Assembly: GCF_026167665.1 (NCBI RefSeq)
Contig: NZ_CP098740.1
Span: 372,001-436,000 of the forward strand
DNA from: Streptomyces drozdowiczii
GTDB lineage: Bacteria; Actinomycetota; Actinomycetes; Streptomycetales; Streptomycetaceae
Length of the DNA: 64,000 bases
Direction of reading: 5' to 3'
A program made the translations under genes and the position numbers. Positions 1 to 7,660 of the stretch are shown piece by piece (the stretch's first letter is position 1; each line of letters begins with the position of its first letter). Below the pieces are notes generated by a model. That model did not search any database, was not told the DNA's origin, and saw only the letters and a list, made by a program, of their open reading frames with translations.

Positions 1-76
1 GTCATGAATCTGACGGTTGTGTGACGCGCCCGGCCGGTACCCGCTTTCGCGGTGTCCCGGTGCGTACGGTGCCTGC

Positions 77-1471
77 GTGAAGACCGAGGACCGCATCGAG
101 CCCCGTACCGAACCGGCCACCGTCCGAAGCTCCGGACAGCGCTGGGATCTGGTGGCTGCCGGGGCGGGCGTCGTGCTCGTGGTGGCCGCCGCCCTGGGCG
201 GGCGGGCCGTCGAGGACTACGCGCGGACGCTGTACGTGCACTGGCCACCGCTGCTCGCGTCCTGGTACCCGCACACCGGCCCGGGGACGGTGGCCGCACC
301 CGTCGTGGCCGCGGCCGTGATCGCGTACGGGCCGCTCCTCGCCCGACGGCTGCGCTGGCGGACCCTGCTCCTGGCGGTCTACGCCTCCTCGCTGGCGTGG
401 ATCTTCTCGCTCGCGCTGATCGACGGGTGGGGGCGCGGCATCGCCGAGCGGCTGACCACCAAGCACGAGTATCTGCGGGTCATCGACCGCTTCGACGACA
501 TCGGCGCGGCGCTGCGCACCTTCGACGCGCACATCCTGATCGGTCCGCCGGGCAACTGGCCCACCCATGTCGCCGGGCATCCGCCGGGCGCGACGCTCAC
601 CTTCGTGTTCCTGGACCGGGTCGGGCTCGGCGGCGGGGCCTGGGCCGGTGTCTGGTGCATCCTGACCGGCGCGTCCGCCCTGCTCGCCGTGCTCGTCACC
701 GTGCGGGCCCTGGCCGGTGAGGACATCGCCCGGCGCGCGGCGCCGTTCCTCGTCCTGGCCCCGGTCGCGGTCTGGGCGGGGGCCTCGGCGGACGCCTATT
801 TCGCGGGAGTGGCCGCCTGGTCCGTGGCCCTGGTGGCCCTGGCGGCGACGCGCGCGGTGCGGAGCCCGGGGGCCGCCGCGCTGGGCGCCGGCCTCCTCTA
901 CGGCTGGGTCTGCTACCTGAGTTACGGGCTGCCGCTGATCGCGCTCCTGCTCCTGACCGTGCTGGTCCTCACCCGCACCGCACGGCCGCTGCCGCTCGCG
1001 CTGCTCGGGGCCCTGGTGGCGCCTGTCGCCTTCACGGCGGCGGGCTTCGACTGGTGGGAGGCGTACCACGTACTCGTGGAGCGCTACCACCAGGGCGCGG
1101 GCGGGTTCCGGCCGTACGGGTACTGGGTGTGGGCGAATCTGGCGTGCACCGTGATCGCGGTGGGCCCGGCGGTGGTCGCGGGGCTGCGCCGCGTCTTCGC
1201 GGATGCGCCGGGTGCCGTACGCGGGCTGCGCGGCGGCGGGGCGAGCGCGCCGGAGCGGCTGGTTCCGCTGGTGCTCGTGGCGCTGCTCCTGCTGCTGGCA
1301 GCCGATCTGTCGGGGATGAGCAAGGCGGAGACCGAGCGGATCTGGCAGCCGTTCATGGTCTGGCTGCTGCCTGCGGCGGCGCTGCTGCCCGACCGGGGGC
1401 GCAGGGGCTGGCTCGCCGCCCAGGCGGTGGTGGCCCTCGCCGTCAACCATCTGCTCTGGACGGGCTGGTGA
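77..1471 (+). CDS. Polytopic integral membrane protein, possibly GT-C-like
   Basis: A 464-residue protein with about ten hydrophobic segments spread along its whole length, separated by short Arg-rich loops. A larger extracytoplasmic-type loop around residues 120-180 holds the motif HVAGHPPGATL. This arrangement recalls uncharacterised Streptomyces membrane proteins that loosely resemble GT-C glycosyltransferases, but I see no diagnostic catalytic DxD, so the function is unassigned. I chose the GTG at 77 because the 20 residues upstream in the same frame are Cys/Pro/Arg-rich and do not look like protein. No strong ribosome-binding site is visible. It converges on the next gene with a 12-bp gap. 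Confidence 0.7.
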   Translation: MKTEDRIEPRTEPATVRSSGQRWDLVAAGAGVVLVVAAALGGRAVEDYARTLYVHWPPLLASWYPHTGPGTVAAPVVAAAVIAYGPLLARRLRWRTLLLAVYASSLAWIFSLALIDGWGRGIAERLTTKHEYLRVIDRFDDIGAALRTFDAHILIGPPGNWPTHVAGHPPGATLTFVFLDRVGLGGGAWAGVWCILTGASALLAVLVTVRALAGEDIARRAAPFLVLAPVAVWAGASADAYFAGVAAWSVALVALAATRAVRSPGAAALGAGLLYGWVCYLSYGLPLIALLLLTVLVLTRTARPLPLALLGALVAPVAFTAAGFDWWEAYHVLVERYHQGAGGFRPYGYWVWANLACTVIAVGPAVVAGLRRVFADAPGAVRGLRGGGASAPERLVPLVLVALLLLLAADLSGMSKAETERIWQPFMVWLLPAAALLPDRGRRGWLAAQAVVALAVNHLLWTGW

Positions 1472-1483
1472 CGGCGGGGCCGG

Positions 1484-2092
1484 TCACCCCAGCCCGACCC
1501 GGACCAGGGCGGCGGCCAGCCGGGGCAGGTCCTCGTCGGCGACGAGACCGGCCAGCTTCTCCGGTGAGCGCGGCAGCCCCAGCTCCTCGGCCGCGTCCTG
1601 GGCACGCTTGTCGAAGGCAGGGCGCAGCTCGGGCCACAGCCCCTGGGCCTCGCGGCTGAAGATGTCGGCGCCCACGGGTCCGATCCGGGGGAACTCCGTG
1701 AGCAGTTCGCGCAGCTTCCCCGGGTCGCCGTCGGCTTCCTCGCGGAGCCTTCGCAGGTCCCCGCGGTACCGGTCGAGGGCGAGTTGGGCGCCCTCGCCGA
1801 GCGCGGTGGCGGTGCTCTCGTCGTACCGCCGGTAGTGGGCGCGGACCAGCGCGTCGACGCGGTCCTGCCAGGACGCCTCCACCATGGCGTGGGGTGTGCG
1901 CATCCCGGCGGCGAAGAGTTCGCGGGCGGCGGCCACCGCCATGTCGGCCTTGATGGGGACCGAGAACAGGGCGCACAGGGTCAGGAGTTGGTACAGCGGC
2001 ATGGGCGTGTCGCGGAGCCGGATGCCGGCCTCGTCGGCGTAGGTCTGCCCGTGCTCGTCCAGCAGGTTCCGTACGGTCGTGGCTCTGGACAT
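1484..2092 (-). CDS. HhH-GPD-family DNA glycosylase-like protein (endonuclease III-like)
   Basis: A 202-residue protein. Its N-terminal half is helical (LYQLLTLCALFSVPIKADMA), and a helix-hairpin-helix signature, LLTEFPRIGPVGADIFSREA, lies near residues 130-150, as in endonuclease III/MutY-type proteins. In that fold the Asp at the end of the HhH segment (here within GADIF) is usually catalytic. I see no [4Fe-4S] cysteine cluster, so this belongs to the shorter cluster-free group. Similar proteins are common in Streptomyces next to LigD-like genes, which fits a repair role here because the LigD polymerase gene ends 20 bp upstream. The substrate lesion is unknown. Confidence 0.75.
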   Translation of the reverse strand: MSRATTVRNLLDEHGQTYADEAGIRLRDTPMPLYQLLTLCALFSVPIKADMAVAAARELFAAGMRTPHAMVEASWQDRVDALVRAHYRRYDESTATALGEGAQLALDRYRGDLRRLREEADGDPGKLRELLTEFPRIGPVGADIFSREAQGLWPELRPAFDKRAQDAAEELGLPRSPEKLAGLVADEDLPRLAAALVRVGLG

Positions 2093-2111
2093 GGTGGTTC
2101 TCCGTTCGGTG

Positions 2112-3005
2112 TTACGTGGTCAGCGCGTCGAGCAGAGTGCGGGCCCGGCCGAGGGAGCGGGGCCGCGGGGGGTTGTGCCAGGGGTCACGGTCGGCGAGCG
2201 CGTCGGCGTCGCGCAGGGTCCAGCGGCGGGCGCCGAGCGCCGGGTCGTCGACGTCCTCCCAGGCCAGGGGCGCGGCGACGGGGGCTCCCGGGCGGGCCCG
2301 GACCGCGTAGGGCGTGACGGCGGTCTGGGCGTAGGCGTTGCGCTGGATGTCGAGGTAGAGGCGGCCGCCGCGCGCCTTCTTCCGGGCTTCGGTGGTGAAG
2401 CGGTCGGGGTTGCGGGTGGCGAGCGTGTCGGCGACCGCGCGGGCGAACTCGCGTACGGCGTCGAAGTCGTCCCGGCGGTCGAGTGCCACCACGACGTGCA
2501 GCCCGCGTGAGCCCGTGGTCATGACGAGGGACGGCAGTTCCAGCTCGTCCAGGAGCCCGTGCAGGCCGAGGGCCGCCTCGCGGACCGGGGCGAAGTCGTC
2601 GCCCGGCGGGTCGAGGTCGAAGACCAGCCGGTCCGGGTGGTGGGGCCGGTCGGCACGGGAGAGGAAGCGGTGCGGGGTGATGCTCGCCTGGCCCGCGAGG
2701 TAGACGAGCGTGGCGGTGTCGTCGGCGATCGGGTAGGTGACCGTGCCGTCCTCCTTGGGGAGTTCGGCGCGGTGGATCCAGTCGGGGAAGTGGTCCGGCA
2801 CGTCCTTCTGCATGAAGCCGTGGCCGCCGATCCCGTCCGGGAAGCGTTCCAGCATGAGGGGGCGGCCCCTCAGGTGGGGCAGCATCCGGCGGGCCACGGT
2901 GCGGTAGTAGCCGGCGAGGTCGGCCTTGGTGAGGCCGTCGTCCGGGAAGAGGACCTTGTCCGGGCGGCTGATCTCCGGGATCTTTCGCATGGTCATGTGG
3001 CTCAC
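2112..3005 (-). CDS. ligD: Stand-alone LigD-type DNA polymerase domain (AEP primase-polymerase)
   Basis: A 297-residue protein matching the polymerase domain of bacterial NHEJ ligase D, which adds nucleotides at broken ends. The archaeo-eukaryotic primase signature is clear: LVFDLDPPGDDF carries the two metal-binding Asp residues, TTGSRGLHVVV is the nucleotide-binding Gly/His loop, and YLDIQRNAYAQT ends the core. Ligase and nuclease domains are absent, and no Ku gene is in the window. The GTG at 3005 overlaps the stop of the upstream SDR (GTGA), matching the coupling seen throughout this operon. An ATG at 2996 is an alternative start. It is the last gene of the minus-strand run beginning at 5968. 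Confidence 0.85.
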   Translation of the reverse strand: MSHMTMRKIPEISRPDKVLFPDDGLTKADLAGYYRTVARRMLPHLRGRPLMLERFPDGIGGHGFMQKDVPDHFPDWIHRAELPKEDGTVTYPIADDTATLVYLAGQASITPHRFLSRADRPHHPDRLVFDLDPPGDDFAPVREAALGLHGLLDELELPSLVMTTGSRGLHVVVALDRRDDFDAVREFARAVADTLATRNPDRFTTEARKKARGGRLYLDIQRNAYAQTAVTPYAVRARPGAPVAAPLAWEDVDDPALGARRWTLRDADALADRDPWHNPPRPRSLGRARTLLDALTT

Positions 3006-4005
3006 CGGCCCTTGGCCGCGCGCAGGCCGAGGGCCGTCGCGCCGGAGAGTGCGCCGGCGGCGACGACCGCGGCGAGGGCGGGGTGCCGGGAGGCCCACAG
3101 CTGCGGGTCGCGCCGGTGGGACTTCCGGTCGAAGGTGCCGTGCGCCCCGTGGTCGGTGCCGTCGTCCACCGGCTGCCACAGGTTGTGCTCGCGGTCGCCG
3201 TCGGCGGCGTCCCCGGACTGCTGGGAGTCGAAACCCGTACGCGCGAGGTAGCGGTCGAGGAGGCCGGCCGCGAACTTGTTGGCGACGAGCGTGGCGACGG
3301 TGCTGGAGCCCACGTAGTACTGCTTGCGGCCGGGGTGGTCGGCGGCGTACAGCACGGCTTCGGCGGCGACTTCCGGCTGGTAGATCGGCGGTACGGGCTG
3401 CGGATTGCCGCGCACCCGGGAGAGGACCCAGGAGAACTGCGGAGTGTTGACGGCCGGCATCTGGACCACGGTGACCCGGATGCCGCTCCCCGGTGCATGA
3501 GTTCCGTGCGCAGGGACGAGGTGAAGCCGTTGATGGCGTGCTTGGCCCCGCAGTACGCCGACTGGAGCGGGATGGACCGCTCGCCGAGCGCCGAGCCGAC
3601 CTGGATGACCGTCCCGGCGTCGCGCGGGGTCATGTGCCTCAGGGCGGCCCGGGTGCCGTTGACGAACCCGAGGTACGTGACCCGGGTGACCCGCTCGTAT
3701 TCCTCGGGTTCGATCTCGGTGAAGGGCGCGAAGACCGAGGTGAAGCCGGAGTTGACCCAGACGTCGATCCGGCCGAAGGCGTGGGCGGCCTCGGAGGCGG
3801 CGGCCTCGACCGCGCGGTGGTCGGCCACGTCGACGGGGACGGCCAGCGCGCGCCCGCCGGCCGCCTCCACCTCGCGGGCGGCCGCGTCGAGACCGGCCCG
3901 GCCCCGGGCGAGCAGGGCCACGTCGGCCCCGCGCGCGCCGAAGGCCCGGGCCACCGCCCGGCCGATTCCGGCGCTCGCTCCTGTGATGACGACGCTCTGG
4001 GTCAC
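3002..4005 (-). pseudogene. SDR-family oxidoreductase, single-base frameshift
   Basis: A classical short-chain dehydrogenase/reductase of about 334 residues once the frame is restored. The N-terminal part has the NAD(P)-binding TGASAGIGRAVA motif and the catalytic SAYCGAKHA (Tyr-x-x-x-Lys). After RTELMHRG the frame shifts, and homology resumes one frame over with SGIRVTVVQMPAVNTPQF through to a C-terminal hydrophobic/Arg tail. Restoring one G to the run read as CCCC at 3488-3491 on the plus strand repairs the gene. It starts with a GTG (AGGAG upstream) that overlaps the stop of the enolase stub. The gene is either a sequencing or assembly error or a recent pseudogene. The C-terminal extension is typical of Streptomyces SDRs with a membrane-like tail. 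Confidence 0.8.
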
Positions 4006-4166
4006 GGTGCTTCTCCTTCGGTGGGGGCCGGTACGGCGAGCCGGACGGAGGTCCCGGCCCAGGCCAGGGTGCCGTCACCCTCGTGGGCGTCGGTGGGCAC
4101 GGTGCAGACGGCGGTCTCCACCCGGTCGACCGGAGGGGCGTCCGCGTCGCCGGGGCCCGGGCTCAC
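4002..4166 (-). pseudogene. 54-residue N-terminal stub of an enolase-superfamily (mandelate racemase/MLE-like) gene
   Basis: A short GTG-initiated reading frame locked by GTGA overlaps to the TPP enzyme upstream and the SDR downstream. Residues 12-43 (PPVDRVETAVCTVPTDAHEG, followed by DGTLAWAGTS) match the beginning of Streptomyces enolase C-terminal-domain-like enzymes of about 370 residues, which commonly start PPVDRV..VPTDAPEADGTL.W. Everything after that point, including the capping domain, metal ligands and catalytic Lys/His, is missing, and the stub ends in a Pro-rich tail. I infer a large deletion that kept the operon's translational coupling. The match is from memory of the family and has not been tested by a search. 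Confidence 0.6.
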
Positions 4167-5968
4167 TTGCCCGAGGGGCCGTCGTGGTGGCCGGGCAGCA
4201 TCTCCTGGACCTTGGCCTTGAGGCCCTGGCGCAGCACGGCTCCCCGGTCGCTGTCGCCCTTGGCGAGGGAGAGTGCGGCGGCCTCGATCTGGTCCAGGCT
4301 GGCGTGCGGCGGGATCGGCGGGACGGCGGGGTCGGTCCGGAAATCGATGACGAAGGGCCGGTCGCAGGCGAGGGCCCGGTGCCAGGCGTCCTCGACCTGG
4401 TCGGGCTTCTCGACGCGTACGCCGTCCAGGCCGACCGAGCGGGCGAAGTCCGCGTAGCGCACGTCGGGCAGCGACTGGGAGGGCAGGAACTGCGGGGCGC
4501 CGGACATGGCGCGCATCTCCCAGGTGACCTGGTTCAGGTCCTCGTTGTTGAGGACGGCGACGACGAGGTGCGGGTTGTCCCACTCCTTCCAGTACTTGGC
4601 GATGGTGATGAGCTCCGCCATGCCGTTCATCTGCATCGCCCCGTCGCCCACGATCGCGATGGCGGGCCGGTCGGGGTGGGCGAACTTGGCGCCGATGACG
4701 TACGGCACACCGGGGCCCATGGTGGCGAGCGTGCCGGAGAGGGAGCCGCGCATGTTGCCCCGGAAGCGCAGGTGGCGGGCGTACCAGTTGGCGGCGGAGC
4801 CGGAGTCGGCGGCCACGACGACGTCGTCGGGCAGGAGGGCGTCGAGAGCGTGGACGACGTACTCGGGGTTGACCGGGTCGGCCTCGACCTTGGCGCGGCG
4901 CTGCATGACCTCCCACCACTTGGCGGTGTCCTTCTCGATCTTCTTGCGCCAGGAGCCGTGCTTCTTGCGCTTGAGGCGCGGCAGCAGGGCGTCCAGCGTG
5001 GCGGCCGCGTCACCCACGAGGTTGACCTCGAAGGGGTAGCGAAGACCGATCATGAAGGGGTCGATGTCGATCTGGACCGCGCGGGCCTGGTCGAGTTCGG
5101 GCAGGAACTGGCTGTACGGGAAGCTGGATCCGATCACCAGCAGGGTGTCGCAGTCCTGCATCATCTCGTAGCTGGGCCGGGTGCCGAGCAGCCCGATGGA
5201 GCCGGTCACGTACGGCAGGTCGTCGGAGAGGACGTCCTTGCCGAGCAGCGCCTTGGCGACGCCCGCGCCCAGCTGCTCGGCCAGCCGCTCGACCTCGGCG
5301 CGGGCACCCCGCGCGCCCTGCCCGACGAGGATCGCGACCTTCTCGCCCGCGTTCAGGACCTCGGCCGCGCGGGCGATGTCGTCCTCGGCGGGCACGGGCG
5401 CGGACATGCTCGCGCCGAGGCTGGAGGGGACCATCTTGAAGGCGTGGGTGGGCGGCGAGTAGTCCAACTCCTGGACGTCGGCCGGGATGATGACGGCGGT
5501 CACGGTGCGCTTGGCGTACGCGGTGCGCATGGCCCGGTCGATGACGTTGGGCAGCTGCTCGGGGACGGTGACCATCTCGCAGAACTCGGAGGCCACGTCC
5601 TTGTAGAGGCTGAGCAGGTCCACCTCCTGCTGGTAGGAGCCGCCCATGGCGCTGCGGTTGGTCTGGCCGACGATCGCGACGACGGGCACATGGTCCAGCT
5701 TGGCGTCGTACAGGCCGTTGAGCAGGTGGATCGCGCCGGGGCCCGAGGTGGCCGCGCAGACGCCGGCCTTGCCGGAGAACTTCGCGTAGCCGACGGCCTG
5801 GAACGCGGCCATCTCCTCGTGCCGGGCCTGGACGAACTTCGGCTTGTTCTCCGCCCTCCCCCAGGCGGCGAGCAATCCGTTGATCCCGTCGCCGGCGTAG
5901 GCGAAGACGTGGTCGACGTCCCATTCGCGCAGGCGCTGAAGGACGTAGTCGGAGACCTTGGTCGCCAT
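4163..5968 (-). CDS. Thiamine-pyrophosphate-requiring enzyme (pyruvate oxidase/dehydrogenase PoxB-like)
   Basis: A 601-residue protein of the acetolactate synthase/pyruvate oxidase superfamily with all three domains. The N-terminal Pyr domain has the catalytic-type Glu in VQARHEEMAAFQ (about residue 51) and the SGPGAIHLLNGLYDAK loop. A central nucleotide-binding-like domain spans roughly residues 190-340. The C-terminal PP domain has the TPP/Mg signature GDGAMQMNGMAEL..., ending in VLNNEDLNQ. The likely role is decarboxylation of pyruvate or a related 2-oxo acid, with or without FAD. It starts at the ATG after GAGAAGA and heads a coupled run with the enolase stub, SDR and LigD polymerase. Exact substrate is not readable from the sequence. 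Confidence 0.85.
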   Translation of the reverse strand: MATKVSDYVLQRLREWDVDHVFAYAGDGINGLLAAWGRAENKPKFVQARHEEMAAFQAVGYAKFSGKAGVCAATSGPGAIHLLNGLYDAKLDHVPVVAIVGQTNRSAMGGSYQQEVDLLSLYKDVASEFCEMVTVPEQLPNVIDRAMRTAYAKRTVTAVIIPADVQELDYSPPTHAFKMVPSSLGASMSAPVPAEDDIARAAEVLNAGEKVAILVGQGARGARAEVERLAEQLGAGVAKALLGKDVLSDDLPYVTGSIGLLGTRPSYEMMQDCDTLLVIGSSFPYSQFLPELDQARAVQIDIDPFMIGLRYPFEVNLVGDAAATLDALLPRLKRKKHGSWRKKIEKDTAKWWEVMQRRAKVEADPVNPEYVVHALDALLPDDVVVAADSGSAANWYARHLRFRGNMRGSLSGTLATMGPGVPYVIGAKFAHPDRPAIAIVGDGAMQMNGMAELITIAKYWKEWDNPHLVVAVLNNEDLNQVTWEMRAMSGAPQFLPSQSLPDVRYADFARSVGLDGVRVEKPDQVEDAWHRALACDRPFVIDFRTDPAVPPIPPHASLDQIEAAALSLAKGDSDRGAVLRQGLKAKVQEMLPGHHDGPSGK

Positions 5969-5979
5969 GTTCTCTTCTC

Positions 5980-6939
5980 CTATCGGTGGTGCGTGGTGGA
6001 GCGGTTCCGGCGCAGGGCGGCGTACGCGGCCGTGCCGAGCGCGGTCAGTACGGCGAGCGCGGCGCCCGTCACCAGCCGGCTCGCGGCGGGGGCCGGGCCG
6101 TCGGGGCGGGCGGTGGCCTTCTCGGGGTGGTCGGCGGGCAGCGGCCCGTCGAGCCCGAGCGCGAGCGCTTCGGCCAGGTGCAGGGCGCGGCGACCCGTCG
6201 CGCTCTGCTCGATCTGCGTACGGCAGCTGAATCCGTCGGCGACGACCAGGGCGTCGGGTGCGGCGCCCCGGACGGCGGGCAGGACGCCCTGGTCGCCGAT
6301 GTCCATGGACAGGTCGTAGTGGCCGCGTTCGAAGCCGAAGTCGCCGGCGAGGCCGCAGCAGCCCTCGTCCAGGACCTCGGCGTCGAGCCCGGCGCCGGAC
6401 CGGAAGACGGCCGTGCACGACGGTTCCAGGCCGACGACCGGCGTGCCGGCCTCGATCCAGGGTCGCAGCACCTCGACGGTCCGGCGCCGGCGCAGCCCGT
6501 CGTAGGTCAGGATCTCCAGCCGCCGCACGTTGCCGACGGTCTTGCCGTACGCCTGCGCGGACGCGCCGCAGGAGTTGTCGCCGATCATTCCGCCCAGCGA
6601 GCAGTGGCTGTGCGTCGAGGGTTTCGGGCCGAACCGCAGACCGCGGTCCGCGCGCTGCCGGTTCAGTTCGTCCAGCACGATGCCGGGCTCCAGCACGCAG
6701 GTGCGGGCGGCCTCGTCCACGGAGAGCAGGTGGTGGCAGTACTTCGTCCAGTCGATGACGACGGCGGCGTTGGTGCACTGCCCGGCGAGGCTGGTCCCGC
6801 CGCCCCTCGACAGGACCGGTACGCCGTGCCGGGCGCAGACGGCGACCTCTGCGGCGCCCGCGTCGAAGCGGATCTCGCCGTCGACGTGCCGTTCCAGCTC
6901 GCGGCGGAGGGCGCCCGGGGCATCCCCTCCCATGGCCAT
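5980..6939 (-). CDS. Internally collapsed FAD-linked oxidase / GlpC-type Fe-S oxidoreductase remnant
   Basis: This 319-residue open frame joins pieces of the roughly 950-1,000-residue FAD-binding plus (Fe-S)-binding oxidase family. Residues 35-150 carry FAD-domain motifs (LSRGGGTSLAGQ, SLGGMIGDNSCG). Residues 154-260 carry fragments of the C-terminal cysteine-rich domain (GLEPSCTAVFRS, DEGCCGLAGDFGFE, ADGFSCRTQIEQ). A hydrophobic C-terminal anchor lies at 288-308. Expected sequence is missing near residues 29, 151 and 183, yet the frame stays open. The middle of the FAD domain and the 4Fe-4S ferredoxin region are gone, so lactate/glycolate oxidase activity is unlikely. The start still has a good GAGGAGGAG site. 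It could be a decayed gene or a small protein kept for some other role. Confidence 0.65.
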   Translation of the reverse strand: MAMGGDAPGALRRELERHVDGEIRFDAGAAEVAVCARHGVPVLSRGGGTSLAGQCTNAAVVIDWTKYCHHLLSVDEAARTCVLEPGIVLDELNRQRADRGLRFGPKPSTHSHCSLGGMIGDNSCGASAQAYGKTVGNVRRLEILTYDGLRRRRTVEVLRPWIEAGTPVVGLEPSCTAVFRSGAGLDAEVLDEGCCGLAGDFGFERGHYDLSMDIGDQGVLPAVRGAAPDALVVADGFSCRTQIEQSATGRRALHLAEALALGLDGPLPADHPEKATARPDGPAPAASRLVTGAALAVLTALGTAAYAALRRNRSTTHHR

Positions 6940-7241
6940 CCGCTGCTCCTCCTCGTCGTCCGGCGGGCGCGCCCGGGTGGCCGGGCCTCGCAGAGACCCC
7001 GGTACCCGAAGTCGGCGGATTCACTTGTGGGCGGCGCGGTGAGTGACCCCGATCGGCCCCGCGGAACCGGTCGGCCGGGCGTACGGGCCGCAGGCGGCGT
7101 CACCCGAGCGCGCGACCCGGTGGGCGTGCCCGGCGGCGCGGTGCCATGTTTCGGACGTGGCCGCCCGGAAACCCGGGTGGAGACCCCGGACCGGGCCCCA
7201 GGGGCCGGAGGGCCGGGGACGAGAGCAAGGAGGACAACGTC
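6940..7241. other. Intergenic region between divergent genes
   Basis: These 302 bp hold no convincing gene. On the minus strand a GGGTAC hexamer at 7002-7007 could be a -10 for the FAD-protein remnant, but the -35 half (GNNT) is imperfect. On the plus side AAGGAGG at 7227-7233 is the ribosome-binding site of the next gene. No hairpin or repeat stands out. Confidence 0.5.
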
Positions 7242-7568
7242 ATGCCGGCAGGATCGAGCCCGAAGCGCGAGCGTCAGTACGAGCATGTGAAGGAGAGCGC
7301 CGAGAAGCGCGGCACCTCCGAGAAGCGTGCCAAGGAGATCGCCGCGCGCACGGTGAACAAGGAGCGCGCGCGCTCCGGCGAGTCGAAGACGGCGAGCAGG
7401 ACGTCCACGCGCGACCCCAAGTCCGCCTCCGAGCGCGGGGGTGAGCGCTCGCACAAGGGGGCGCAGGGCCGCACGAAGGACCAGCTGTACGAAGAGGCCA
7501 AGAAGAAGAACATCGAGGGCCGCTCCACGATGAACAAGGAGCAGCTTCTGAAGGCCGTCAGCCGCTGA
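7242..7568 (+). CDS. Small basic protein with C-terminal Rho-N/SAP-like domain
   Basis: A 108-residue, highly charged protein rich in Lys, Arg and Glu. Its C-terminus (TKDQLYEEAKKKNIEGRSTM, then NKEQLLKAV) resembles the Rho-termination-factor N-terminal/SAP-like helix-extended-loop-helix that binds nucleic acid. The N-terminal half (QYEHVKESAEKRGTSEKRAK) is typical of small Streptomyces proteins often labelled plasmid stabilisation protein. The ATG is preceded by AAGGAGG at an 8-nt spacing. Length and composition fit a DNA-associated stress protein, but no function is established. A strong hairpin follows the stop codon. Confidence 0.75.
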   Translation: MPAGSSPKRERQYEHVKESAEKRGTSEKRAKEIAARTVNKERARSGESKTASRTSTRDPKSASERGGERSHKGAQGRTKDQLYEEAKKKNIEGRSTMNKEQLLKAVSR

Positions 7569-7586
7569 ATCAGCGAAGTGAGTGTG

Positions 7587-7636
7587 GCCGAAACCTTTGT
7601 GCGCGGGCCTGGCGGCCCGCGCACAAAGGTTTCGGC
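7587..7636 (+). terminator. Perfect 23-bp inverted repeat with TGGC loop; probable terminator
   Basis: The arms 7587-7609 and 7614-7636 are perfect reverse complements around a 4-nt loop. Each arm contains CCGAAACCTTTGTGCGCGGG or its complement. The repeat starts 18 bp after the stop of the Rho-N-like gene and ends 24 bp before the DUF6328 start. There is no U-tract, which is usual for Streptomyces terminators. Its exceptional length and perfection also allow an RNA-processing or regulatory role. Confidence 0.7.
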
Positions 7637-7660
7637 ACAAGGGAGGGAGGGACACCGCAC

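Noticed and set aside
2..1450. A 482-codon minus-strand frame opposite the first membrane protein
   Set aside because: Arg/Pro/Gly-rich, no hydrophobic or domain pattern; the plus strand gives a coherent membrane protein.
4002..4919. A 305-codon minus-strand frame of which the enolase stub is the tail
   Set aside because: Only the last 54 codons look like protein; the rest is the out-of-frame shadow of the TPP enzyme.
3083..6319. A 1,078-codon open frame on the plus strand opposite the TPP enzyme and neighbours
   Set aside because: It is Gly/Val/Asp/His-biased, shows no family motif, and runs across several well-supported minus-strand genes. Such antisense frames arise from third-position G/C bias.
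7002..7007. GGGTAC on the minus strand upstream of the FAD-protein remnant as a sigma-B promoter
   Set aside because: At the allowed spacings the -35 half is AAGT rather than GNNT, so the match is incomplete.
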